Source: an uncultured Collinsella sp.
GTDB lineage: Bacteria; Actinomycetota; Coriobacteriia; Coriobacteriales; Coriobacteriaceae
Assembly (NCBI GenBank): GCA_937995345.1
Contig: CALKKS010000015.1
Span: 76,167-140,166, forward strand
DNA: 64,000 bases
Direction: 5' to 3'
Position 1 is the first letter of the stretch. Each line of letters begins with the position of its first letter. The notes under the pieces were generated by a model. That model made no database searches and was not told the origin of the DNA. It saw nothing but the letters and a program-made list of their open reading frames with translations. Below, piece by piece: positions 1 through 7,658 of the stretch. The translations under genes and the position numbers were made by a program.

Positions 1-1785
1 ATCCTTGTAGACCGAGTAGTCATGCGTCTGCGCCGGCAGCTCGCCGGTGGCAGCCAGGTCCTGAACGACCTGACGCAGGTAGGCATTGACGCGCTGGTTA
101 ATCTTGTAGCCCAGGTACAGATGCACGCGGAACACGTAGTCGGTGCCGAACGTCTCGACCGAATAGGCAAAGGTATGCGGCTCGTCCATGGTCTCGACGT
201 TCACGAACCACCAGGCGCGAGCACGCTTGGGATGCTTGTCCAAGATCGAGTAGACGATATCACGGTCGATGTAATCGGTATGGGTGTCCTTGGTCAGGTA
301 CACGATGTTGTCGCTCAGGCGCTCGTAGCGATCGTCATCGCGCAGGCGCTTGAGCTGCGGCAGGTAGCTGCGCAGCGGCAGCAGCGTAAACTGGCGCTGC
401 TCAACCGCCGTGCCGTTGTACCAGCACACCATGATGCCCATGATGAGCGCGGCCATGAGGATGGTGAAGTAGCCGCCGTGGAAGAACTTGGTGAGCGAGC
501 TCACAAAGAAGAAGCCTTCGAGCAAAAGGAAGAAGGCCGCGAAGATCCACGGAGCAACCTTGAGCTTGCGCTCCTCGTGCAGGTAGAAGAAGAGCAGCAG
601 CGTGGTGCACATCATAGTCAGCGTAATGGCAAGGCCGTAGGCGGCTTCCATATGCGCCGAGTTCTGGAACAGCAGCACCACGATGACGCAGCCCACGAGC
701 ATGACGTTGTTGACCATGGGGATGTAGAGCTGCCCCTTGGTCTCGGCAGGGTAGAAGACCTGCATGTGCGGCATGAGGTCCAGACGGCTGGCCTCGGACA
801 CCAGCGAAAACGCGCCGGTAATGAGCGCCTGCGAGGCAATGATGGCCGCGACGGTGGAAAGGCCGACGGCAAACGGGCGCAGGCCCGGGGCGAGCATCTG
901 GTAGAACGGGTTGAGGTCGGCAATGCCCATGAGCTCGGGGTTGGCAGCGTTGTTGATAAGCCAAGCGCCCTGGCCCATATAGGACAGCAGCAAGCAGCAC
1001 TTAACGAACGGCCAGGTGGCGTAGATGTTGCCGCGGCCGACGTGGCCCATGTCGGAGTAGAGCGCCTCGGCACCGGTGGTGGCGAGGAAGCAGCTGCCCA
1101 GAATCATGATGCCCGCGTGGTTGTTGGGGCTCAGCAAAAAGGCGATGCCGCGCACCGGGTTGAGGCACAGCAGCACGGCGGGGTGCTGGAAGACAAAGAA
1201 CAGACCCGTGCCGCCCAGGAACAGGAACCACAGCGTCATGATGGGGCCAAAGGCGTGACCGATCTTGGCCGTACCGATGCGCTGCACCAAGAAGAGCACG
1301 ATGATGATGGCGAGCGTAATGGCGACGACGCGGCCCTGGTCATCGCCCAGCACGGCATGGACCGCCGGGATGGTGCGCAGGCCCTCGATGGCCGTGGTAA
1401 CGGTAACGGCCGGCGTCAGGATGCCGTCGGCGAGCAGTGCGGCGCCACCCAGCATGGCGGGGATGATAAGCCACTTGCCGCAACGCTTGACCAGGCTGTA
1501 CAGGGCAAAGATGCCGCCCTCGCCATGGTTATCGGCGCGCAGCGAGATGAGCACATACTTGATGGTAGTCAGCAGCGTGACCGTCCACACGACAAGGGAG
1601 AGCGCGCCAAGCACGAACTCCTCCGTCACGCTTCCGATGCCGCCGTTGCCGGCAACGAGCGCCTTGGTTACATACATAGGGCTGGTGCCGATATCGCCGT
1701 ACACCACGCCCAGCGTGACGAGCATCGCCGAGATGCTCACAGGAATCGCAGCGTGCGAGGCTGCCTCCTTGGCCTTTTGTTCCAT
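1..1785 (-). CDS. kup: Kup-family potassium uptake protein (3'-truncated by window edge)
   Basis: Kup/TrkD low-affinity K+:H+ symporter of the cytoplasmic membrane. The minus-strand reading runs open from an ATG at 1785 off the left edge, so the C-terminus is missing and about 595 codons are present. The N-terminal motif GVVYGDIGTSPMY, followed by many hydrophobic helices and then a soluble tail beginning around the LTKDTH segment, is typical of Kup. The start is supported by GGGAGGAAACC a few bases upstream. The long plus-strand open frame opposite it is an antisense shadow. Usual family length is about 620-670 residues, so only a short piece is outside the window. No partner gene is visible. 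Confidence 0.93.
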   Translation of the reverse strand, partial: MEQKAKEAASHAAIPVSISAMLVTLGVVYGDIGTSPMYVTKALVAGNGGIGSVTEEFVLGALSLVVWTVTLLTTIKYVLISLRADNHGEGGIFALYSLVKRCGKWLIIPAMLGGAALLADGILTPAVTVTTAIEGLRTIPAVHAVLGDDQGRVVAITLAIIIVLFLVQRIGTAKIGHAFGPIMTLWFLFLGGTGLFFVFQHPAVLLCLNPVRGIAFLLSPNNHAGIMILGSCFLATTGAEALYSDMGHVGRGNIYATWPFVKCCLLLSYMGQGAWLINNAANPELMGIADLNPFYQMLAPGLRPFAVGLSTVAAIIASQALITGAFSLVSEASRLDLMPHMQVFYPAETKGQLYIPMVNNVMLVGCVIVVLLFQNSAHMEAAYGLAITLTMMCTTLLLFFYLHEERKLKVAPWIFAAFFLLLEGFFFVSSLTKFFHGGYFTILMAALIMGIMVCWYNGTAVEQRQFTLLPLRSYLPQLKRLRDDDRYERLSDNIVYLTKDTHTDYIDRDIVYSILDKHPKRARAWWFVNVETMDEPHTFAYSVETFGTDYVFRVHLYLGYKINQRVNAYLRQVVQDLAATGELPAQTHDYSVYKD

Positions 1786-1911
1786 AAGCCGGTTTCCTCC
1801 CAACTTTAATGTTCGAAGGGATTATAGGTGCTTGGGACCTGTTGACCAGACGCCATTTACCCAGCTAGATAAACATTTATGCGGCCTTTATGCCACCGCC
1901 GCGATATGCAA

Positions 1912-1940
1912 TGTGACAAAGGGGCGGCCCCTTTGTCACA
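1912..1940. repeat. Palindrome of the GACAAAGGGGC family, copy 1
   Basis: Perfect inverted repeat with 14-nt arms (TGTGACAAAGGGGC and its complement) and a 1-nt centre, between the Kup start and the 3' end of the nitroreductase gene. Related copies lie at 18818-18846 and 42706-42734. It may also terminate the nitroreductase transcript, but there is no clear T-run. The rest of 1786-1953 shows nothing else. Confidence 0.75.
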
Positions 1941-1953
1941 TCCGTCACATCCG

Positions 1954-2823
1954 TTACTTGCCGAGCCAGTTTTTGAACCACCACTCCATGGATCGGCTCA
2001 TCTCGGCCATAAAGGGACTCGTGTGCTTGCGAGTGTAGATATCCACCACGCGCTCGCCCACCTCGCGGGCATGCGGGCGGAACATCGCATCCATCTCGGT
2101 CACCTGCGCATCCATGGTCGCGGCATCCGCACGGCAGTAACGCTCCTCGTGCACCAGGTTCACCACGGGATGCGCGATCGCCGGACGCTCCTTGCGGGGC
2201 GTGCCGATGATGAGCATCGACAGCGGCATGGTATAGGGCGGCAGATCGAGCAGCTCGGCGACTTCCTCGGCATTCTCGACGATATCACCGATGTAGCAGC
2301 TCCCCAGCCCCAGGGCCTCGGCGGCAACCACGGCGTTTTGCGCGGCGATCACGGCATCCTGGGCCGCGATCGCAAAGTCGCCCAAACCCGGCGCGCGGCG
2401 AGGCGCCTTGCCCGTGCGCTCGGCAAACTCGGGCTCAAAGCAGCCCACGTGCTCAAACAAATCGATCCACTTGGCATAATCGACCACAAATATAAGTGCC
2501 CAGGGCGCCTTGGCGATCATGGGCTGGTGATCGCACAGGTCGGCAAGACGGTCCAATGTGGCCTGCTCTCGAATGCTTACGATGGAATACATCATCATGG
2601 CGCCTGCCGACGGCGCACGGCTCGCCGCATGCAAGATCGCCGCCCGCTGCTCGTCGGTCACCGCTACGGGACGGTCACTGTCATCACGCGCAAAGGCACG
2701 CGTAGAGGAACGGTGCTCCAAGATGTCCAGCACCGCATTGCCCGTAGTCTCGACCGGATAGCCGCACGTATCGACCGCCGCTCCATCGCCGCCCATGTCC
2801 GCCTTGCAAACCTGCTCGCTCAT
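1954..2823 (-). CDS. Nitroreductase-family flavoprotein
   Basis: Predicted FMN-dependent NAD(P)H oxidoreductase of the nitroreductase superfamily, 289 residues. The N-terminal RSSTRAF segment matches the family's FMN-phosphate-binding RRSxRxF motif, and the AAEALGLGSCYIGDI stretch is the conserved helix that follows the active site. A short extension of about 30 residues precedes the core, and the C-terminal tail ends in a tryptophan-rich MEWWFKNWLGK. The ATG at 2823 follows a G-rich GAGGGTAGGGCG. Substrate is unknown: members reduce nitro compounds, quinones or flavins, or dehalogenate. It stands alone between Kup and the LTA-synthase-like gene. Confidence 0.85.
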   Translation of the reverse strand: MSEQVCKADMGGDGAAVDTCGYPVETTGNAVLDILEHRSSTRAFARDDSDRPVAVTDEQRAAILHAASRAPSAGAMMMYSIVSIREQATLDRLADLCDHQPMIAKAPWALIFVVDYAKWIDLFEHVGCFEPEFAERTGKAPRRAPGLGDFAIAAQDAVIAAQNAVVAAEALGLGSCYIGDIVENAEEVAELLDLPPYTMPLSMLIIGTPRKERPAIAHPVVNLVHEERYCRADAATMDAQVTEMDAMFRPHAREVGERVVDIYTRKHTSPFMAEMSRSMEWWFKNWLGK

Positions 2824-3036
2824 CGCCCTACCCTCGCCATTTCTTTAAGAAGCCTTTACGTTTCCGTGTAATTCCCGTCCATTATCGCGCAGGTCGACAC
2901 TCCATTGCGCAACACTGCCACGCACGCGCGTTATTATGGCTGGTTGTTGTGCGCAGTCACCAAATGCAGCGCATATCTTGGTAACAATCGGGTAAACCCC
3001 CGCTTTTGTAGGTTTTAGTTTGTGAGGAGTCTCAGC

Positions 3037-5337
3037 ATGTTCGCTGCCGCCATCTCGCTCGTCGGTCTTGCGGCGACCGTCTACCTTGTCTTGCGCGAGG
3101 CCAAGGCCATTCGTGCTCAGTCGGGCACCGTTGCCAAAAGCGCTCTTGGGTGGAGCGTCGCCTTCGGCCTGTTCCAGCTCTTTTTGACCATTTGGGGTGC
3201 CATTGGCCTCGTCGCCCAAAACGAGCCGCTCGCCTTTGTGATGCTCATCCTGACCAACGCCATCCTCACCGGATGCGCTTGGGCCAGCATCGCCCGCGAC
3301 CGCATCGCCCCGCGCGTCTTTGCGTTCGCCGAGCCCGACGCCCCCGCCCCCACCGGCAAGCTCGCCCGCCTGCGCGGCGCCTTTGTGGGCAAACCGCTCG
3401 TCGCCGCCGTCCTGTGCCTGCTGCTCGCCGGCGTCTTTGCGCTGCTGGGCATGGAGGTCTCGTCCAACCACGACTTTACCTGGGTCTACCCCCTGTGTAT
3501 CCTGCTCGAGTGGGCCATCATCACCACGCTCATGGCCGGCTTGTTCTTCCTGTTCCAGCGCCACGGCGCAGCCCCCGCCGTCCTGGCCTTTGCCCTCTTT
3601 ATCCTGGGCATTGCCGAGTTCTTCGTCATCACGTTTAAATCCATGCCCATCCAGCCGGGCGACCTTTCGGCCATCTCCACCGCCGCCGCGGTCGCCGGCA
3701 ACGGCTACACCTTCTCCATCTCGCTGTTCTGCGTGCTGTCCATGGGCTTTACCGCCATCGCCATGCTGCTGTGCGAGTACGCCGGCCTGGTGGCACCGCA
3801 CCGCCAGAAGGGCGCCGCCAACGCCAAGCGCATGCTGCTCACCAACCTGCTCGTGGCGGTGCTATGCCTGGGCGGCGTGACCGCGCATGTCACGCTCATC
3901 GACTACTACAACACCCTCGGCATCACCGTCTACACCTGGCGTCCGCTCGAGAGCTACTGGCGCGAGGGCTACCTGCCTGCCTTTATTAGTGCGGCACAGT
4001 CCATCAAGCCGCCCAAACCCGCCGACTATTCTGTCGATGACGCCAAGGCCACGCTCAAAAAGTACGCCAAGGCCTACGACAAGTCCGACGCCGCCAAGAG
4101 TGACGAGCGCGCCGCCGCCCAGGAGCAGTTCGACAGCGAGAAGCCCACGGTCATCGCCATCATGAACGAGACGTTCTCGGACCTGTCGATCTACCAGAAC
4201 ATGCGCGCCGGCTACGAGGGTCCGCAGTACTTTAAGAACCTGTCCAACTGCCTCAGCCGCGGCAAGCTCTACGTGAGCGCCTACGGCGGCGGTACCGCCA
4301 ATACCGAGTTTGAGTTTATGACCGGCAACTCCATGGCCAACCTGGGCTCGGGCGTGTACCCTTACACCATCTACAACATGGAGACGACCGGGAACCTGGC
4401 AGAGCAGTTCAAATCGCTCGGCTATTCCACCACGGCCATGCACCCCAACCACGCGACCAACTGGAACCGCGAGAACGTCTACAAGGACTTTGGCTTTGAC
4501 CAGTTCCTGTCCATCAACGATTTCCAGGGCGCCGATACCCTGCGCGGCATGGTGACCGACCAGGCTACCTACGACAAGATTCTCGAGCTGCTCGACCAGA
4601 ACGCCGATCCGCAGTTTATCTTCGACGTGACCATGCAGAACCACTCGGGCTACGACACGGGCCTGCTGCCGGTCGACAAGCAGATGCACCTGAACATCGA
4701 CACGACCGACCTGGACGCCAAGACCGTCGAGGACGGCACGCTCTCCGATGTCGACGAGTATGTCTCGTGCATCGAGCAGTCCGATCAGGCGCTGCGCTAC
4801 TTCCTCAACGCCTTGAGCAAGCTCGACCGCAAGGTGGTCGTGGTGTTCTGGGGCGACCACCAGCCGTTCTTCCCGTCCAAGTTCAACGATAAATGGTTCA
4901 CCGGCGAGGACGATGCCACCCACCAGGAACGTCTGTGGCAGACTGACTACATCATCTGGGCCAACTACGACGTTGCCGGCTGCGACCAGACGAGCGAGGT
5001 CGACGACCTGTCCACCAACTACCTGTCCACCCAGCTCATGCAGCTGATCGGCGCCCCGCTTTCCGACTACCAGAAGGCGCACATGACGCTGCGCGAGTCG
5101 CTGCCCGCCATCAACTCCGTGGGCTACGAGGATGCCAGCCTGCGCTGGGCGCTCTCCTCCAACGTCACCGGCGACGACGCCGTTGCCGCGGCGGCCACCA
5201 AGGCGCGCGAGGATTACGCCAAGATGCAGTACTACGAGATGTTCCGCGACGGCAAGAATGTCTACACCGAGCACTTCCAGACCGAGGCCAACGAGACCGA
5301 CCCCAACCTGGCGCCGGGTACGACCAAGATCAAGTAG
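3037..5337 (+). CDS. LTA synthase-like membrane sulfatase-fold enzyme
   Basis: Polytopic membrane protein of 766 residues, with about seven N-terminal hydrophobic segments and an extracellular alkaline-phosphatase/sulfatase-fold domain from about residue 370. The NETFSD motif (metal ligand), GGGTANTEFEFMTG (nucleophilic Thr region) and WGDHQPF (metal-binding Asp-His) match LtaS/MdoB-type phosphoglycerol transferases that polymerise glycerol-phosphate onto glycolipid. The ATG at 3037 is preferred over the GTG at 3022 because AGGAG at 3025-3029 is correctly spaced for it. The exact polymer made in this organism cannot be told from sequence; it could also be a phosphoethanolamine-type transferase relative. 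Confidence 0.88.
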   Translation: MFAAAISLVGLAATVYLVLREAKAIRAQSGTVAKSALGWSVAFGLFQLFLTIWGAIGLVAQNEPLAFVMLILTNAILTGCAWASIARDRIAPRVFAFAEPDAPAPTGKLARLRGAFVGKPLVAAVLCLLLAGVFALLGMEVSSNHDFTWVYPLCILLEWAIITTLMAGLFFLFQRHGAAPAVLAFALFILGIAEFFVITFKSMPIQPGDLSAISTAAAVAGNGYTFSISLFCVLSMGFTAIAMLLCEYAGLVAPHRQKGAANAKRMLLTNLLVAVLCLGGVTAHVTLIDYYNTLGITVYTWRPLESYWREGYLPAFISAAQSIKPPKPADYSVDDAKATLKKYAKAYDKSDAAKSDERAAAQEQFDSEKPTVIAIMNETFSDLSIYQNMRAGYEGPQYFKNLSNCLSRGKLYVSAYGGGTANTEFEFMTGNSMANLGSGVYPYTIYNMETTGNLAEQFKSLGYSTTAMHPNHATNWNRENVYKDFGFDQFLSINDFQGADTLRGMVTDQATYDKILELLDQNADPQFIFDVTMQNHSGYDTGLLPVDKQMHLNIDTTDLDAKTVEDGTLSDVDEYVSCIEQSDQALRYFLNALSKLDRKVVVVFWGDHQPFFPSKFNDKWFTGEDDATHQERLWQTDYIIWANYDVAGCDQTSEVDDLSTNYLSTQLMQLIGAPLSDYQKAHMTLRESLPAINSVGYEDASLRWALSSNVTGDDAVAAAATKAREDYAKMQYYEMFRDGKNVYTEHFQTEANETDPNLAPGTTKIK

Positions 5338-5374
5338 CGACCAGCTGCGAGTTCATAACTGAAACGTCTGTCCG

Positions 5375-5484
5375 GGCGGAGGCATATAAGGTTCCCTGCT
5401 CGGACAGTCCTGCGCAAGACGGAGGCCACATTAAGTGGCCTCCTTTGCGTGCGGAACTCGCGATGAACCTTATATGCCTCCGCC
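5375..5484 (+). repeat. Candidate structured RNA / nested palindrome element, copy A
   Basis: Outer arms 5375-5393 and 5466-5484 are perfectly complementary over 19 bp. Inside lies a second hairpin: CGCAA pairs with TTGCG, then GGAGGCCAC pairs with GTGGCCTCC around an ATTAA loop. The unpaired segments CTGCTC, ACAGTCCTG and GCGGAACTCGCGA are shared with copy B at 53271-53409, whereas all helices differ in sequence but remain paired. It starts 38 nt after the LTA-synthase-like stop codon, in the same orientation. It is not a simple terminator, because no T-run follows. Confidence 0.7.
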
Positions 5485-5512
5485 GGGCGGGCGAAGCATT
5501 TAGAAGATGGAC

Positions 5513-6175
5513 CTAGCACTCCTTCTTCATGGCGTTGTAGCCAATCAGCACGGTCCAGACGTACGCGCAGGTCTTCGGAATCATAAGCATGCCGATAGCC
5601 GGGACAACCTCGGCCCACAGGACCACGGGAATGTAGAAGCCAAAGCTCAGCACAATGGTGAGCCACATCCAGCGGAAGGCCTCGTCGTTATCTTCCTTCG
5701 CACTGCGGTAGAACAGCACGATGACCATCACGCCCATGATGGCAAACGGGATGTTGCGCAAAATGCCCCACGCAAGCGGAGTCTGGTTGGTGAGCCACTG
5801 GTTTTGCGGCAGCATGCAAAGCGCGACGCGCATGGCGGCTAGCGCAAAGATCGCCGCGGTCGTTCCGATGTGATTCTTAACCTGATAGCGTTCGCGCCAC
5901 ACGTAGTAGAGCAGTACGTAAAAGACGGTCATGGTAATCGAGGTAATCCACTTGCCCAGGCCCAGCTGCACGGCATAAGCGTCAAAGCCCGTCGTGCAAA
6001 GCGCCAGTGCGCGAGGGACCAGGTGGAACGAATCGCCGGCGCCCAAAACGACCGCCATCCAGCCAAACAGCTGGAACTGGCGATTGCCTTTGCTGCCGCG
6101 AATCATACGGATACCGATGGTGATGACCGTCGCCAAATACACGATGTCAAAAAGCGTTTCGAAGATAGCGCGCAT
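5513..6175 (-). CDS. Polytopic membrane protein of unknown function
   Basis: A 220-residue integral membrane protein with about seven hydrophobic segments spread over the whole length and a lysine-containing C-terminus (NAMKKEC). I do not recognise the family. The start at 6175 has a strong AAGGAG at the right distance. Its promoter region contains a 13-nt palindrome (6249-6261) nearly identical to one in front of the upstream TetR gene, so it is very likely the TetR regulon member. By analogy with TetR-membrane-protein pairs, it may respond to or transport a small hydrophobic molecule, but this is only inference. Confidence 0.8.
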   Translation of the reverse strand: MRAIFETLFDIVYLATVITIGIRMIRGSKGNRQFQLFGWMAVVLGAGDSFHLVPRALALCTTGFDAYAVQLGLGKWITSITMTVFYVLLYYVWRERYQVKNHIGTTAAIFALAAMRVALCMLPQNQWLTNQTPLAWGILRNIPFAIMGVMVIVLFYRSAKEDNDEAFRWMWLTIVLSFGFYIPVVLWAEVVPAIGMLMIPKTCAYVWTVLIGYNAMKKEC

Positions 6176-6248
6176 ATATATGTCTCCTTAAAAGAATGGT
6201 TGCAAAGTACGGTTTGGTTTCCCGGTGCCGGACATCACCTCCATAACA

Positions 6249-6261
6249 TGAACGCTGTTCA
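6249..6261. promoter_or_regulatory. TetR operator upstream of membrane protein gene
   Basis: 13-nt inverted repeat TGAACGCTGTTCA (one central difference from the copy at 6876-6888). It lies about 75 nt upstream of the start codon of the membrane protein gene and just after the TetR terminator. Presence of the same site before the regulator itself argues that it is the regulator's binding site. Confidence 0.75.
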
Positions 6262-6273
6262 CTTTCTTACCGT

Positions 6274-6301
6274 AAAAATCCCCGCCTTGCGCGGGGACCT
6301 T
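6274..6301 (-). terminator. Rho-independent terminator of TetR gene
   Basis: Minus-strand hairpin TCCCCGC/GCGGGGA followed by a run of five T residues, directly after the TetR stop codon and before the operator of the next gene. Confidence 0.85.
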
Positions 6302-6859
6302 TTAATAGAGGGTTCGACGTGTAATCTCGAGCACGGCACTCGGATCAAAATCTTGCCGGATCACGGCAGAGAGCATGAGCGAGAACAGGACCTCGGCAAA
6401 TTGCTCGACAGAAAACTGATCGGTAAAGGCATCCGGGCGCACCCGATGGTCGCGCCTGAGCACCATGCAAAGCTGATCGAGGATATGCTGCCAGGCATGA
6501 TGCATGCGGCGCTTGCCATCCGCAGTGTCTTGCTGCATAAAACTCAGCGAGTGATGCGTAAAGAAGCCCGGATACGTTTGGCAGCCGTACTCCATCTGGC
6601 GATACATCCAGCGGATGCAGGAGAGCGTGTCTTCCAAGACGGCCTCGTCATCGGGGTGATGGAAAATGTCGCCCCACACGCTTGCCACGGTCGCGCCCAC
6701 GAGCGCTGTCTTAGAATCAAAGTAGTTGTAGATGCATCCGACCGACACGCCGCATGCCGCGGCAACCGAGCGAATGTTGACGCCGGTCCAACCGTTTTCC
6801 TGGATGAGCTTACGGCTCGTCTTCAGGATTTCCTCCTTAGACGTCGCTGTGTTATTCAT
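6302..6859 (-). CDS. TetR-family transcriptional repressor
   Basis: 185-residue DNA-binding regulator. The N-terminal helix-turn-helix includes GWTGVNIRSVAAACGVSVGCIYNYF, in the usual place for TetR/AcrR proteins (about residues 20-45); the C-terminal ligand domain is not recognisable. The ATG at 6859 is chosen because GGAGGTGAGGGC precedes it; an in-frame upstream start would run through the operator. The gene is bracketed by matching 13-nt palindromes at 6876-6888 (its own promoter) and 6249-6261 (the downstream membrane protein gene). It therefore probably represses itself and that gene. Confidence 0.9.
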   Translation of the reverse strand: MNNTATSKEEILKTSRKLIQENGWTGVNIRSVAAACGVSVGCIYNYFDSKTALVGATVASVWGDIFHHPDDEAVLEDTLSCIRWMYRQMEYGCQTYPGFFTHHSLSFMQQDTADGKRRMHHAWQHILDQLCMVLRRDHRVRPDAFTDQFSVEQFAEVLFSLMLSAVIRQDFDPSAVLEITRRTLY

Positions 6860-6875
6860 GCCCTCACCTCCAATG

Positions 6876-6888
6876 TGAACACTGTTCA
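6876..6888. promoter_or_regulatory. TetR autoregulatory operator
   Basis: 13-nt inverted repeat TGAACACTGTTCA located 17 nt upstream of the TetR start codon. It matches the palindrome in front of the downstream membrane protein gene. Confidence 0.78.
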
Positions 6889-6915
6889 TTTTGACACGGC
6901 GCGTTCACCTGTCAA

Positions 6916-6944
6916 GAAAAAAGCCTCGAGAATTTCGAGGCTTT
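6916..6944 (-). terminator. Terminator of flavodoxin gene
   Basis: Minus-strand stem GCCTCGA/TCGAGGC with a run of six T residues, 40 nt after the flavodoxin stop codon. Confidence 0.85.
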
Positions 6945-6985
6945 CACACTTGTATTATGGAGCGCTCGACACCACGAGCGGCAAG

Positions 6986-7543
6986 CTACTCGCCCAGCAC
7001 GGCCTTCTTGGCCGCCGCCGCCATGTTATCCAGATCTTCCTTGGTGGGATGGTCCTTCGCGGCAACCCAGTTGTCGAGCAGCATCTTAAATCGCGCGTTG
7101 TCGGGATCTTGCTCGAGCATAGCCTCGTAGCGCTGCTTGACCGCAGGGCCCATCTTGCCCTGACACATCGCCCAGCCCGCAAGCTCGGCATCCTCGGCCA
7201 GATTGGAAGTTACGCGGTCGATAATCTGCTGGTAATAGCTCTGGTCGGCCCCAAAGCCGCAGGTGCCAAACAGGAACACACGCTTGCCGTGCAAGGCGGA
7301 GAGCAACGCCGCGACCGAAGGCGTGCATGCGCCCTTGTCGCACCAAAAACCGACGAGCACCGTATCGGCCGCACAGGCGCCCTGTGCCTCGAGCGCAACC
7401 TGATCTGCGTCCGCATCGTCGCTCAACGCCGCGGCATGGACAAACTCAACATCCGCAGCCTGCAGAGCGCGCTTAATCGCGCCCGAAACCATCCTGGTAT
7501 TACCGCTCTTGCTGTTGACCACCAAAGAGCACGTCATAGTCAC
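6986..7543 (-). CDS. Flavodoxin-like protein
   Basis: 185-residue flavodoxin-fold protein. The N-terminal SKSGNTR after the first beta strand is the phosphate-binding loop of flavodoxins (S/TxTGNT type). LVGFWCDKGACTP and FLFGTCGFGADQSYY correspond to the second and third FMN-contacting loops. It probably carries electrons or acts in an FMN-dependent reduction; the partner is unknown. The start is uncertain: GTG at 7543 or ATG at 7537, both behind GAGG. The C-terminal third (residues about 130-185) is an acidic/alanine-rich helical extension beyond the minimal fold. It is a single-gene unit with its own terminator. Confidence 0.82.
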   Translation of the reverse strand: MTMTCSLVVNSKSGNTRMVSGAIKRALQAADVEFVHAAALSDDADADQVALEAQGACAADTVLVGFWCDKGACTPSVAALLSALHGKRVFLFGTCGFGADQSYYQQIIDRVTSNLAEDAELAGWAMCQGKMGPAVKQRYEAMLEQDPDNARFKMLLDNWVAAKDHPTKEDLDNMAAAAKKAVLGE

Positions 7544-7658
7544 GTTGCCTCGTTTCCCCCAAAATTAAAGCCACTAATGCAATTTATTAAAAGCATATCT
7601 TAGTACTATCGACGCAGATGTAAACCATCTGCCGCTAATCGGCAGCCCCTACTGGGCC

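Noticed and set aside
22..1809. Long plus-strand frame over the window's left end
   Set aside because: The Kup reading on the minus strand has family motifs and a ribosome site; the plus frame has no recognisable domain.
7612..7632. Terminator upstream of the ABC 3' end
   Set aside because: GCAGATG/CATCTGC hairpin is short, lacks a T-run and lies in the region between flavodoxin start and ABC end where no terminator is required for a known transcript end.
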